64,000 bases of DNA from the NCBI RefSeq assembly GCF_003576455.2, contig NZ_CP032869.1, forward strand, positions 4,030,001 to 4,094,000, written 5' to 3'. Under the pieces are notes generated by a model, which was given only the letters and a program-made list of their open reading frames with translations, made no database searches and had not been told where the DNA came from. Source of the stretch: Mucilaginibacter celer (GTDB lineage Bacteria > Bacteroidota > Bacteroidia > Sphingobacteriales > Sphingobacteriaceae). The position numbers and the translations under genes are program-made. This document shows, piece after piece, positions 42,721-50,989 of the stretch; the stretch's first letter is position 1, and the number at the start of each line of letters is the position of its first letter.

Positions 42721-43659
42721 CTATGCCAGGGCATCTGCCGCAAACTGGCGGCAAATTTTCACTTCTTTTACCGCATCCGATCCTTCGGGGATTTTATACT
42801 CCAGCTCAATAGTAGCCGGGAATTTGTATTTGTTGGCTTTAAGCAGTTGCAACACTTCCTTTATCGGGGTATCGCCCTGCCCCCAGGCTTGATTAGGGCC
42901 GTCGTGAAACTTACGGTCTTTAATGTGCATGCTGGTAATACGGTCGTGATATTTTTCGATAAACGGAGCGGGGCTGCTGCTGGTTCCGGCTACATAATGA
43001 CCGATATCAAGATTGATGCCGTTGTATTTGGATTGGCTAAGAGCCGTATCCCAAAGTGTAGGCGTAGCCTGGGTATGGGCATGGTAGCCCACCATCATTT
43101 TATGTTTGGCGGCTATATCGCCCAAACGTTTGGTTTGTGCTTCGTCGGGCAGCTCCACAGTTACATGGTTAACACCTAAAGCCTTGCCGGCATTAAAGGC
43201 ATAATCAATTTCGGCATCGCTGTTTTTGGGGCCGAGAGCGTTGGGTTTCCAGGCGTAAATATTTACCCCGGCATCATTATACATTTTGCGAATCTCTTTA
43301 AACTTATCCATCGAAGCTGTAGGGCGCCAGTCGGCCATCTTTTTACCAAAAGTGGCCCAGTCTTCACCTGCCTCACGTTTAGGTGCGCCGGCATAGGCTT
43401 CGGCGGCATCGCCCATCAGTTCGATGGCGTTGATATTGCAATCGATACAGTATTTCAACAAATCATCAATAGTACCAGGCATGCTCCTGAACGAATAGGT
43501 AATCACGCCGATCTGCACGCCGTTAATTTTTGAGTTTGGCTTATCGGCACCAATTAAAATATTGCCGGCGAAGGATGATTTTGAAAATACTAAAAGCCCG
43601 GCTGCGGCAAGCGCACCGTTGCCTATAAAGCGGCGCCTTGATAAGTTATGCTGTTTCAT
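42721..43659 (-). CDS. Tat-exported sugar phosphate isomerase/epimerase-like TIM barrel
   Basis: I use the ATG at 43659 (MKQHNLSRRRFIGNGALAAAGLLVFSKSSFAG), which carries a twin-arginine signal (SRRRFIG); the upstream frame extension to 43713 adds no useful sequence. The mature 312-residue protein is an AP-endonuclease-2/xylose-isomerase-like TIM barrel: ‘NAIELMGDAAEAY’, ‘HVTVELPDE’, ‘GINLDIGHY’, ‘ITSMHIKDRK’ and ‘ATIELEYKIPEG’ supply the metal-binding Glu, Asp and His. It should isomerise or epimerise a keto-sugar in the periplasm. In Bacteroidota, such enzymes often act with oxidoreductases in 3-keto-glycoside pathways; none is next to it here. Confidence 0.85.
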   Translation of the reverse strand: MKQHNLSRRRFIGNGALAAAGLLVFSKSSFAGNILIGADKPNSKINGVQIGVITYSFRSMPGTIDDLLKYCIDCNINAIELMGDAAEAYAGAPKREAGEDWATFGKKMADWRPTASMDKFKEIRKMYNDAGVNIYAWKPNALGPKNSDAEIDYAFNAGKALGVNHVTVELPDEAQTKRLGDIAAKHKMMVGYHAHTQATPTLWDTALSQSKYNGINLDIGHYVAGTSSSPAPFIEKYHDRITSMHIKDRKFHDGPNQAWGQGDTPIKEVLQLLKANKYKFPATIELEYKIPEGSDAVKEVKICRQFAADALA

Positions 43660-43806
43660 GATGAATAGCCTGTTAGGTTTGTTTGATACATTGGTTAATA
43701 CCAAAGTTATCAATTAATTAAAGCCCGCAAATTTTGTATTGAAAGTGTTACGTGTTGTAGCGTTTGTGTTATGATTGCCGTACCTGCAATAAACCTTAAA
43801 ATAATT

Positions 43807-44205
43807 ATGAAAAAGATCCTGCTACTGGTATTCAGCGCTTTTGCTGTTTTATTAAGCTGCTCAAAAAATGATGATACAACCAATAACCCATCGTTAATTG
43901 GCAGATGGGAATATCGCGGTACAAGTTGTTATTGCATCCCTCCAAAAGATACTACCGAAGGTAAACCAGGCAATGGTAATATCATCACTTTTACTGCCGA
44001 TACCTATAAACGCTTTAAAAAGGATACACTGGTAAAAAGCGGCACCTATCGCACACGCAAATACAATGGCAACCGCGATCAGATTGTTTATGATAATGAT
44101 ACATCCAATATCGTGTTTTTCAGGATAGCGAATAAAATCCTCACTTTTTACGGTACAGTTCCGCTGGCTGCCGACGGACCGGAATATCATTATGAAAAGC
44201 GGTAA
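43807..44205 (+). CDS. Small lipoprotein, lipocalin-like
   Basis: The start at 43807 (MKKILLLVFSAFAVLLSC) is preferred over 43771. It gives a 132-residue lipoprotein with Cys18 followed by SKNDDTTNN. The mature part, ‘PSLIGRWEYRG...PGNGNIITFTADTYKRFKKDTLVKSGTYRTRK’, looks like the lipocalin-like DUF domain of small Bacteroidota lipoproteins, predicted to be a beta-barrel-like fold. Function is unknown. Two cysteines in ‘TSCYCIPP’ may form a disulfide. Confidence 0.78.
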   Translation: MKKILLLVFSAFAVLLSCSKNDDTTNNPSLIGRWEYRGTSCYCIPPKDTTEGKPGNGNIITFTADTYKRFKKDTLVKSGTYRTRKYNGNRDQIVYDNDTSNIVFFRIANKILTFYGTVPLAADGPEYHYEKR

Positions 44206-44369
44206 AAATTTACTGTACTATTCAGGGTGTCACCTGCACGAAAACGAACGATGCATGTATCAAATCGATGCATCGCGCTAAAGCAAACCTTCATTAAACA
44301 ACTGTAAATCAATAATATAAATTCATGGCATTTAATTTGAGCCTGCTATTGCAGTAATAACATAATATC

Positions 44370-44687
44370 ATGAAACACGGCAAACAACTGGAAAGGCGCA
44401 CTTTTAACCAGGACCGTTTTGAAATACTGATTAAACGGCAAAAAACAGGTAAAGCCACCTTTAGCGAACTCACCGAACTGGATGAGATTGTAAACCGTGA
44501 CCCCGAAATCCGCGAAATTGTGCTGGAAGAAATGCAGGATGCTGACACTCCCAAACCTCCGGATAATGCCCCCACTCAGGCCATACAAAAACCGGTGAGG
44601 CAAAGCTTTTTCGAAAAAATAAAAACATTCATTAACCGGTTGTTTTCCCCGGCAAACACTGATTTAAGCACTGCTATTGCCGCATAA
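44370..44687 (+). CDS. Small hydrophilic helical protein of unknown function
   Basis: This 105-residue protein starts ‘MKHGKQLERRTFNQDRFEILIKRQKTGKATFSELTELDEIVNRDPEIREIVLEEM’. It is strongly charged and helical and could bind nucleic acid or another protein, but no known motif is seen. The Pro-rich middle (‘DTPKPPDNAPTQAIQKP’) links to a short amphipathic tail (‘SFFEKIKTFINRLFSPANTD’). It is a single gene between a lipoprotein and yjbQ on the plus strand. The start at 44370 is the first ATG. Confidence 0.6.
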   Translation: MKHGKQLERRTFNQDRFEILIKRQKTGKATFSELTELDEIVNRDPEIREIVLEEMQDADTPKPPDNAPTQAIQKPVRQSFFEKIKTFINRLFSPANTDLSTAIAA

Positions 44688-44788
44688 GACTACAAGCCCT
44701 CTTTAATTTTAATTTTTTCGACCTCGTTAAACAAAAACAGAACAATGTTTATGGATATGTTTGCAGCATCGCCATAAACAAAACGTGT

Positions 44789-45211
44789 ATGAAAATTTTT
44801 CAGCAATTGCTGCAGCTCAGGGAGCGTAAACGGGGCTTTCATCTCATCACTTCCGAAGTGGTGAATGCGCTCCCTCAAATACATGAGCTAAAAACCGGCA
44901 TCTGCCAGGTTTTTATCCAGCATACCTCGGCCTCGCTGGCCATTAATGAAAATGCCGACCCAACCGTGAGGCAGGATTTTGAAATGTTTTTCAGTAAGGC
45001 TGTGCCCGAAAATGATCCTGATTATTTACACGATGATGAAGGTCCCGACGATATGCCCGCGCATTTAAAGGCGGCGCTTTTAGGCAGCTCGGTAACTATC
45101 CCAATCCGCAACGGTCGGCTGGCTTTGGGTATGTGGCAGGGCATTTACCTGTGCGAGCATCGTAATTATGGAGGCAGCCGCATGCTGGTTATTACCGCAT
45201 GGGGCGAATAA
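44789..45211 (+). CDS. yjbQ: YjbQ family protein (UPF0047), thiamine-phosphate-synthase-like
   Basis: This 140-residue protein has conserved features of the YjbQ/UPF0047 family: ‘GICQVFIQHTSASLAINENADPTVRQDFE’ near 45-75, ‘DDMPAHLKAALLGSSVTIPIRNGRLALGMWQGIYLCEHR’ near 95-130 and the C-terminal ‘RMLVITAWGE’. The family forms a trimeric beta barrel with metal-site histidines and has been reported to have a thiamine-phosphate-synthase-like activity, although its natural role is unsettled. Length is normal. A 64-codon frame on the other strand overlaps it and is a shadow. Confidence 0.9.
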   Translation: MKIFQQLLQLRERKRGFHLITSEVVNALPQIHELKTGICQVFIQHTSASLAINENADPTVRQDFEMFFSKAVPENDPDYLHDDEGPDDMPAHLKAALLGSSVTIPIRNGRLALGMWQGIYLCEHRNYGGSRMLVITAWGE

Positions 45212-45253
45212 AAAACAGATAAAAACGCAATTATTATTGTATTGAATACAATT

Positions 45254-45328
45254 AATTTACACTTTTGAAAAATTAATGTAAATTGATACTCTTTTAACTT
45301 GTATAAGCCCGCCGGTTATAAGCTTATA
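45254..45328 (+). promoter_or_regulatory. Candidate operator sites upstream of the Nudix-type regulator
   Basis: Two inverted repeats precede the regulator gene. AATTTACA (45254-45261) pairs with TGTAAATT (45277-45284), and a perfect 12-nt palindrome TATAAGCTTATA lies at 45317-45328. They lie just upstream of the -7 element at 45342. Autoregulation by the regulator is plausible, but the AT-richness makes chance palindromes more likely. Confidence 0.35.
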
Positions 45329-45341
45329 TCAAATGTTGTTC

Positions 45342-45349
45342 TATATTTG
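45342..45349 (+). promoter_or_regulatory. -7 element upstream of the Nudix-type regulator
   Basis: TATATTTG fully matches TAnnTTTG, 29 nt before the ATG at 45379. No TTTG at the standard 20-nt distance was seen, so it is a partial call. Confidence 0.4.
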
Positions 45350-45378
45350 TTTTTCATCATAAAATATCAAGGTTATAA

Positions 45379-46080
45379 ATGCTCAAGTATTCTAAGCAAA
45401 CAAGGTTACTATTGGCTGTTGATTGTATAATTTTTGGCTTCGATGGCGAGGTTTTAAAGATATTGCTTATAAAACGCGGTTTCCAGCCCGAAAAAGGAAA
45501 CTGGAGCCTGATGGGCGGCTTTGTACAGCCCGATGAAAGCCTTGATCAAAGTGCCAACCGCATTTTAAAGCAGCTAACCGGCCTGGAGGGCGTGTATCTT
45601 GAACAACTATACACCTTTGGCCAGCCACAGCGCGACCCTATTGAACGTACCGTTTCGGTTGCTTATTTTGCCTTAATTGATATCCACAAATACGAAACCC
45701 AGATCAGCGATGACTACCAGGCCGAGTGGTTTCAGCTTAAACGTGCACCCAAACTGATATTCGATCAGCAGGAAATGGTGGAGCAGGCCCGCAAGCGCAT
45801 CCGCTATAAAGCAGCTATGCACCCTATCTTGTTCGAGCTTTTGCCAACCAAGTTCACCATTCCGCAATTGCAAACGCTTTATGAGTGCGTATTTAACACC
45901 ACTATTGATAAACGCAATTTTAGCAAACGTGTACTGGCAACCGGCCTGCTCATTAAACTGGCCGATAAGGATAAAGCAGGGTCGAAACGCGGAGCTTATT
46001 ACTATCAGCTCAACATGCAAAACTATTATGCCAAGTTCCAGGCTTTCATGAACTTTATTCCAAATCCGGATACTTTATAA
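45379..46080 (+). CDS. NrtR/AraR-type transcription regulator with inactive Nudix domain
   Basis: This 233-residue protein has an N-terminal Nudix fold (about 8-140) and a C-terminal winged helix (about 145-225: ‘FTIPQLQTLYECVFNTTIDKRNFSKRVLATGLLI’). The Nudix box is broken: Gly47, Glu53 and Arg61 are in place, but the three conserved glutamates (REUxEE) are replaced by Ile62, Gln65 and Leu66, so metal-dependent hydrolysis is not expected. It fits the Nudix-related regulators, including the arabinose-responsive AraR of Bacteroides thetaiotaomicron, in which the fold senses a ligand. No arabinose genes are near, so the ligand here is unknown. Confidence 0.9.
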   Translation: MLKYSKQTRLLLAVDCIIFGFDGEVLKILLIKRGFQPEKGNWSLMGGFVQPDESLDQSANRILKQLTGLEGVYLEQLYTFGQPQRDPIERTVSVAYFALIDIHKYETQISDDYQAEWFQLKRAPKLIFDQQEMVEQARKRIRYKAAMHPILFELLPTKFTIPQLQTLYECVFNTTIDKRNFSKRVLATGLLIKLADKDKAGSKRGAYYYQLNMQNYYAKFQAFMNFIPNPDTL

Positions 46081-46235
46081 GTAACAATTCGTTTCCATTA
46101 ATTATATTTAAGCAAATAGGTTTTACCCTGCCACCTGCATTTTGTTTACGTGTTTCCCAACCATATGGTATTTTACACGTATAACATTATTGGCTATTTT
46201 AAACCGCTGCACTCTTATTTGCGTAACATTAATTA

Positions 46236-48104
46236 ATGAAAAGATCCGTAAGCTTTTTAGCGCTGCTTTTATTTATCCTACCTGCATGTTTCGGACAGTC
46301 GACGGAGCTGAAGAAACTAAAAAACAAGCTGCCTTTAATTCGCGATAGCATCCAATACATCAATACGCTAAACCGCCTTGGCCTGCTGATGTATGAACAA
46401 AACATCGATAGTTCGTTTTACTACGCCAAACGCGCCCGGGCCATGGCCGAAAGGCTCGATTATAAAGCGGGCAAGGCCGGTGCCCTTAATGTAATTGGTA
46501 TTGTATACGATTTAAAAGGCAACCTGCAGTTATCGCTCAGGTATTATAACGAGGCTTACAACCTTTTTAAAGAGCTTCATGATACATCAAACGTAATACA
46601 GGGTTTGATGAACATCGGCCTGGTATTTAACGAAAACAAGGAAGATAAAAAGGCCATCAACTTTTTTAAGCGGGCCTTAAATACCGGCAAAACACTACAG
46701 CGCGATTCCATCATGTCGTTAGTGTTGTGTAACTACCTGTTGTTGTACCCCGAGCAGATCCCGAAAGATTCGGTTGCTATTTACCTGGAAAAAGCACGGC
46801 AGATAGGTTTTAAATTTAACGATAAGCGCATGCTGCTGGAGGCCGACCAGATTCAGAGCCTTCTTTACCTGCTAAGCAACGAACGCGAAAAAGGTATAGC
46901 CCTGCTTCAGCACGCTATTGATAGCGGCCTGAAAATGGAACTTTATTATTTGAGCCTTGATATGATTATCAATATTGGCGACCTGTACGTTGCTCCGGAT
47001 ACATTAAAGGCCATCACGTATTACAAACAGGGGCTTGCCATTGCCGAAAAAAGCGGCTATCATTATTACGAAAAAATTTTTGGCAAAAAGCTGTACGATA
47101 TCTACATCGCCCAAAATAATCTTGCTGAAGTGCAGCGCTACAGCGAAAAGCTGCTGAAACTGTATGATGATGAGGAGAAATTCACCAACACATCGGGCTT
47201 TGATTATATCGATTACGCCCTGAAAGATCAACAATTGGAGGCCATCACCATCAGGAGCCAAAACAGGCAAATAGTTGCGATAATACTGGGGATTTTATTT
47301 ATCATTACGGCAATCAGCGTAATTTTTATCTACCGCTTATACAGCCTCAAGAAACGGCACGGCAAAACCCTCGAGGCCCTGAACCAAAAGGTGCAGCAAC
47401 GCAACGAAAAGCTGGAGATAGATCACGAATTTAATAACCGCCTGGTATCCATCCTCGCGCACGATTTCAGGCAGCCTATAGGTGCGCTCAAAACACTGGC
47501 TACTGTATTAAAAGACTCAGACACTTTTACCCGTGAAGAACTGATGGAACTGGTTGATACTATGGAACATTCATCAAATATTTCGCTGGAGATTTTTGAA
47601 AACATTTTGCACTGGATCAAGCAGCAGTTATCGGGTTTTGAATATAACGCTGTTCCCCTGCCGCTACATGAACTGGTTGACGAAGCCCTGCAGCCCTTTG
47701 CCCTAATGGGTGATGATCACCACCTGCATTTTGTTAATACTGTTGACCCCGGTATTGTTATTTATGCCGATAAGGAACTGGTGCAGTTTATCCATCGCAA
47801 TTTTATTCATAATGCCATCAAGTTTTCGCCGGATAGTTCAACAATTACCATAAGCGCCGGAAACGGGAGTAATGATACCACTGTTTGTGTAAAGGACGAA
47901 GGCAAAGGTATTTCGCCGGATAAATTGAAACTACTGTTTAATTTTCAGGCTAACATGCAATACAGCAACGAAAAGGAAAAAGGTGCCGGTGTAGCGCTGA
48001 TGATCTGCAAGGATTTTGTTGATAAAATGAACGGGAATATCTGGGTAGAGAATAATGAAGTGCGGGGAGCTGCGTTTTGTTATTCGCTGCCGAAGCCAAA
48101 GTGA
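46236..48104 (+). CDS. TPR-containing membrane histidine kinase
   Basis: A signal/N-terminal sequence (‘LLLFILPACFGQS’) is followed by a periplasmic region with TPR repeats (about 25-330: ‘ALNVIGIVYDLKGNLQLSLRYYNEAYNLF’, ‘GLMNIGLVFNENKEDKKAINFFKRALN’). A transmembrane helix near 345-365 (‘IVAIILGILFIITAISVIFIYRLY’) and a coiled coil come next. The kinase core has a phospho-His in ‘ILAHDFRQPIGAL’ (about 408), an N-box ‘HRNFIHNAIKFSP’, ‘DEGKGISPDK’ and ‘GAGVALMIC’. It senses something in the periplasm, probably through TPR protein contacts. No response regulator gene is next to it, so it is an orphan kinase or signals in trans. Confidence 0.9.
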   Translation: MKRSVSFLALLLFILPACFGQSTELKKLKNKLPLIRDSIQYINTLNRLGLLMYEQNIDSSFYYAKRARAMAERLDYKAGKAGALNVIGIVYDLKGNLQLSLRYYNEAYNLFKELHDTSNVIQGLMNIGLVFNENKEDKKAINFFKRALNTGKTLQRDSIMSLVLCNYLLLYPEQIPKDSVAIYLEKARQIGFKFNDKRMLLEADQIQSLLYLLSNEREKGIALLQHAIDSGLKMELYYLSLDMIINIGDLYVAPDTLKAITYYKQGLAIAEKSGYHYYEKIFGKKLYDIYIAQNNLAEVQRYSEKLLKLYDDEEKFTNTSGFDYIDYALKDQQLEAITIRSQNRQIVAIILGILFIITAISVIFIYRLYSLKKRHGKTLEALNQKVQQRNEKLEIDHEFNNRLVSILAHDFRQPIGALKTLATVLKDSDTFTREELMELVDTMEHSSNISLEIFENILHWIKQQLSGFEYNAVPLPLHELVDEALQPFALMGDDHHLHFVNTVDPGIVIYADKELVQFIHRNFIHNAIKFSPDSSTITISAGNGSNDTTVCVKDEGKGISPDKLKLLFNFQANMQYSNEKEKGAGVALMICKDFVDKMNGNIWVENNEVRGAAFCYSLPKPK

Positions 48105-48118
48105 ACATACCGCCCGGT

Positions 48119-48262
48119 TTACTCACCCGATCTACGCTTCGCTGGATCACCCTCTCTCCCGCTTTGCGACAAAGAGGGTTGGAAAATAAATTAAAACAAA
48201 AGTCCCTTCTTTACGCGCAGCGAAGAGAGGGGTGACAAGCGCGGCGATGTCGGGGTGAGTAA
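48119..48262. repeat. Long imperfect palindromic element
   Basis: The arms at about 48119-48178 and 48204-48262 are imperfect reverse complements. The left arm begins TTACTCACCC and includes CACCCTCTCTCC and AAAGAGGG; the right arm ends GGGGTGAGTAA and includes GAGAGGGGTGAC. The ends TTACTCACC and GGGGTGAGTAA match exactly, and the spacer is short and AT-rich. It fills the 298-nt gap before the creatininase-like gene and resembles a mobile REP/MITE-like element. Confidence 0.75.
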
Positions 48263-48350
48263 ATACAAAGCCGGCCATTAAACGAATTGCCTGCTTTTAC
48301 CCGAAACCCACCTTTGTAATTTTTAAATTACCAGCACAAACACAACGCTT

Positions 48351-48358
48351 TAAGTTTG
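48351..48358 (+). promoter_or_regulatory. -7 element upstream of the creatininase-like gene
   Basis: TAAGTTTG perfectly matches TAnnTTTG, 44 nt before the ATG at 48403. No -33 box lies at the right distance. Confidence 0.35.
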
Positions 48359-48402
48359 TAAATTACCATCAGCATTAACCAAACAATAAACCCGCTATTA
48401 TC

Positions 48403-49275
48403 ATGAAAACCTTTTTACTGCTGTTTGCAGCCCTGCTGCTTTCGGGCTATTCGTATGCCCAACAATTACCGGCCCGTTGGGATGAGTTAGTTGCCTCCGA
48501 TTTTCCGGCTGCGCTCGAAAAATCGTCAAAAACCTGTATCCTGCCAATTGGCATCCTCGAGAAACATGGTCCTCACTCGCCTATCGGTACTGATTTGATC
48601 CATGTGCGCGAATGGGCCGCGCATGCTGTTAAAAGCGAATATGCTGTAGTTTTTCCAGATTATTTTTACGGGCAGATTAATGAAGCACGCCATCAGCCCG
48701 GCACATTCGCACTGCCAAGCAAAGTGATCTGGGATTTGCTGGAAGCCACCTGCGATGAAATTGCCCGCAATGGTTTTGATAAAATTGTGATATTGAACGG
48801 TCACGGCGGCAACCCGGAGTTTATCCAGTTTTTTATGCAATCGCTGTTGAATAAACGCCATAATTATGCTGTATACTTTTACAACCCTCGCGGCGGCGAT
48901 AAGGAATATGCCGAGCAATACCGCAAAATGCATAAATCACCGATGGAAAACGATCAGCATGCCGGCGAAAGTGAAACTTCTACCCTGCTTTACTATCGTC
49001 CTGATTTAATGAAGATGGACAGGGCCGCATCGCAATCGGGCGATAACCAGCATCGCTCCAGTCTGCCTAATGTTTATACGCCAATATGGTGGTACGCTGC
49101 TTACCCTAATCACTATGCAGGCGAGGGCGCTAAAGCCACACCCGAGTTTGGCAAATTTATAGCCGAGCATGAGATTGCTACGTTTATACAGGCGCTTAAA
49201 GTTATTAAGGCCGATACCAGCACCATTAAACTGCAAAATGAGTTTTATGATAAGGTGGATGCGCTGAATAAGTAG
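48403..49275 (+). CDS. Secreted creatininase family amidohydrolase
   Basis: The 290-residue protein has a signal peptide (‘ALLLSGYSYAQQ’). Metal-binding motifs of the creatininase/creatinine amidohydrolase family are intact: Glu53 and His55 in ‘ILEKHGPHSPIGTD’, Asp64, ‘NGHGGN’ near 128-133 and ‘HAGESETS’ near 186-193. The family hydrolyses cyclic amides (creatinine, formamide intermediates) with divalent metals. Creatinine itself is an unlikely substrate here; other members act in mycofactocin maturation or flavin-related steps. Secretion is unusual and suggests an extracellular or periplasmic amide substrate. Confidence 0.88.
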   Translation: MKTFLLLFAALLLSGYSYAQQLPARWDELVASDFPAALEKSSKTCILPIGILEKHGPHSPIGTDLIHVREWAAHAVKSEYAVVFPDYFYGQINEARHQPGTFALPSKVIWDLLEATCDEIARNGFDKIVILNGHGGNPEFIQFFMQSLLNKRHNYAVYFYNPRGGDKEYAEQYRKMHKSPMENDQHAGESETSTLLYYRPDLMKMDRAASQSGDNQHRSSLPNVYTPIWWYAAYPNHYAGEGAKATPEFGKFIAEHEIATFIQALKVIKADTSTIKLQNEFYDKVDALNK

Positions 49276-49302
49276 TTAAATTTATAAAATAAGCCAAAAC
49301 GC

Positions 49303-49412
49303 CGTCGCTCGGCTCCTGCCGAGTGACGACTATCCTACGGCCTCTGGCCGACTCGCTTACGCAGGCCAGAGGCCTGAAAATAATTGCCACTCGGCTCCAG
49401 CCGAGCGGCAGC
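49303..49412. repeat. Nested palindromic element after the creatininase-like gene
   Basis: This 110-nt region is a nested palindrome. Outer GCTCGGCTCCTGCCGAG pairs with CTCGGCTCCAGCCGAGCGG, and inner GGCCTCTGGCC pairs with GGCCAGAGGCC. Each half is itself able to form a hairpin. It lies in the gap between the creatininase-like gene and the end of clpP, two convergent genes, and may serve as a bidirectional terminator or be a dispersed repeat. Confidence 0.7.
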
Positions 49413-49446
49413 GGGATTGTTGTGTGTTGCGTTATAAAGATTTCTT

Positions 49447-50139
49447 TTAATCCTCCTTAAAGCCCAACACTTCATCAATCATCCCGAAAGCCTTAGCCTC
49501 TTTAGCTATCATCCAATAATCCCTGTCAGATACTTCATGAATTTTTTCGTAGCTCTGGCCGCTGTGTTTGGCGGCAATATCATAAAGCTCCTTTTTCATT
49601 TTGGCAATCTGTATGGCGGCAATCTCTATATCTGATGCCTGCCCCTGCGCGCCACCTAAAGGTTGGTGCATCATGATACGCGAATGGGGTAACGCTGCTC
49701 TTTTACCATGTGCACCAGCACAAAGCAACGTTGCAGCCATTGAAGCAGCCAGGCCCGTACAAATAGTTGCTACATCGGGCGAAATGAACTGCATAGTATC
49801 ATAAATACCCAACCCCGCGTATACCGAACCACCCGGCGAGTTAATATAGATCTGGATATCCTTTTTGGCATCTGCCGATTGCAGGAACAGCATCTGCGCC
49901 TGGATAATATTGGCAACATTATCATCCACAGCGGTACCCAGAAAGATGATCCGATCCATCATCAGCCTCGAAAAAACATCCATTTGCGAGATATTTAACT
50001 GGCGTTCTTCCATAATATAAGGTGTCATACCCATGTTGATCCGGCCGTTATTTACCTGGCCAATAAACCTGTCTACATGCAAACTTTGCACACGGCGGTG
50101 CCCTACCGCGTATTTGCGGAACTCGTTTTTGATATTCAT
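49447..50139 (-). CDS. clpP: ATP-dependent Clp protease proteolytic subunit ClpP
   Basis: This 230-residue protein has the complete catalytic triad at the standard spacing: Ser133 in ‘GLAASMA’, His158 in ‘MMHQP’ (25 residues on) and Asp207 in ‘SDRDYW’ (49 further), as in E. coli Ser97/His122/Asp171. ‘INSPGGSVYAGLGIYDT’ is also typical. The N-terminal extension is about 30-40 residues longer than E. coli ClpP, as in many Bacteroidota. ClpP forms the double heptamer that degrades unfolded proteins with ClpX/ClpA. It begins 15 nt after the small protein downstream of a sigma factor, so all three form an operon. Confidence 0.95.
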   Translation of the reverse strand: MNIKNEFRKYAVGHRRVQSLHVDRFIGQVNNGRINMGMTPYIMEERQLNISQMDVFSRLMMDRIIFLGTAVDDNVANIIQAQMLFLQSADAKKDIQIYINSPGGSVYAGLGIYDTMQFISPDVATICTGLAASMAATLLCAGAHGKRAALPHSRIMMHQPLGGAQGQASDIEIAAIQIAKMKKELYDIAAKHSGQSYEKIHEVSDRDYWMIAKEAKAFGMIDEVLGFKED

Positions 50140-50154
50140 AAAATTTTAAGGTAT

Positions 50155-50427
50155 TTAGCGTTTACCGAAAAAACGCATGATCTTTAGCCTGAAACCCTCG
50201 TGCTCAGGCTGGCTGAATAGTTTTTTATGTACGGCTTCTATCTCGGCTTTGAGTTTATTGCGGCCATATTGTTTTACCAGGCCAAGGGTTTGCCTATGCC
50301 ACATTACCTGCTCGTGCATTGCTGGGTTGATGATCAGTTTAGCCTCAAAAAGCAGCGCCTCATCGGGCGGGGCAAGCTTCAGCACAAAATCATCAATTGC
50401 CTTGATCTCATTCAATGAAGTCCGCAT
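50155..50427 (-). CDS. Small protein downstream of a sigma factor, candidate anti-sigma factor
   Basis: This 90-residue protein (‘MRTSLNEIKAIDDFVLKLAPPDEALLFEAKLIINPAMHEQVMWHRQTLGLVKQYGR...’) has no known domain and no membrane segment. It overlaps the end of the sigma-factor gene by 20 nt, a coupling typical of sigma/anti-sigma pairs. Its N-terminus resembles the ‘D-F-L-x-G-x-L-x-P-x-x-x-x-x-F-E-x-x-L’ opening of small anti-sigma/zinc-less antisigma domains in Bacteroidota. It lies 15 nt upstream of clpP. The anti-sigma role is inferred from position. Confidence 0.6.
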   Translation of the reverse strand: MRTSLNEIKAIDDFVLKLAPPDEALLFEAKLIINPAMHEQVMWHRQTLGLVKQYGRNKLKAEIEAVHKKLFSQPEHEGFRLKIMRFFGKR

Positions 50428-50989
50428 AGGTTAATGATTGTTGTTTAACTGTTTCCCTTACTTTTTCAATGCATTTGTACTTCTGTACGGTAGCCGAGCG
50501 CTCGTTTGTATAACCGAATAAGCCGGCAAGCTCTTTCATGGGTTGTTTGTGGTAATAGAAAGCGCTTAATAGTTCCATACATTTTTTACCGGCGGTTTCG
50601 AGGTAGCGCATCAGTTTGTTGGATGATGGATGCTCATCCGTTTCATCCGTAATATCAAATTCATAGCCATCAAGCGGCAGGCTATTGCTATCCTCCCTGA
50701 ACTTTTTAAGCCAAAGATGTTTGGTTATGCCTAACAGGTATGCTTTTTCGTTGCTCTGTGCAGGCAATTCGCCGGCAACCATCTTTTCATAGTAAATAAC
50801 CAGCGCATCGTGAAAAATGTCCCTGGCATCATCAAACGAGCCGCCCATTTTAGCTACATATTTGGCCACAACAGGGAAAGCCGTTTTATAAAGCGTTGTT
50901 ATCAGCTTTTCCCTTTCAGCTACCGGCTCATTAAAAACTATTTCATTTGCCATGATCATCGCGTTTAATAGTAAGTGCGTAAAATGCAT
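50408..50989 (-). CDS. Sigma-70 family (ECF-like) RNA polymerase sigma factor
   Basis: This 193-residue protein at most may start at the ATG at 50953 (MANEIVFNEP) or 50959 instead of 50989, so 181-193 residues. Region 2 runs through about 30-95 (‘LYKTAFPVVAKYVAKMGGSFDDARDIFHDALVIYYEKM’). Region 4 is about 130-185 (‘GKKCMELLSAFYYHKQPMKELAGLFGYTNERSATVQKYKCIEKVRETV’), a divergent helix-turn-helix. It lacks the hydrophobic C-terminal tail of the FecR-linked sigma factor at 37625, so it belongs to a different class. It leads an operon with a small protein and clpP. Confidence 0.82.
   Translation of the reverse strand: MHFTHLLLNAMIMANEIVFNEPVAEREKLITTLYKTAFPVVAKYVAKMGGSFDDARDIFHDALVIYYEKMVAGELPAQSNEKAYLLGITKHLWLKKFREDSNSLPLDGYEFDITDETDEHPSSNKLMRYLETAGKKCMELLSAFYYHKQPMKELAGLFGYTNERSATVQKYKCIEKVRETVKQQSLTYADFIE

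Noticed and set aside
44690..44884. Minus-strand 64-codon frame overlapping yjbQ
   Set aside because: Most of it lies opposite the yjbQ start, and there are no features to support coding.
48119..48262. CRISPR array or tRNA/rRNA genes anywhere in the window
   Set aside because: The repeats seen are palindromic or low-complexity units with irregular spacing, not regular repeats with unique spacers, and no tRNA cloverleaf or rRNA sequence was recognised.
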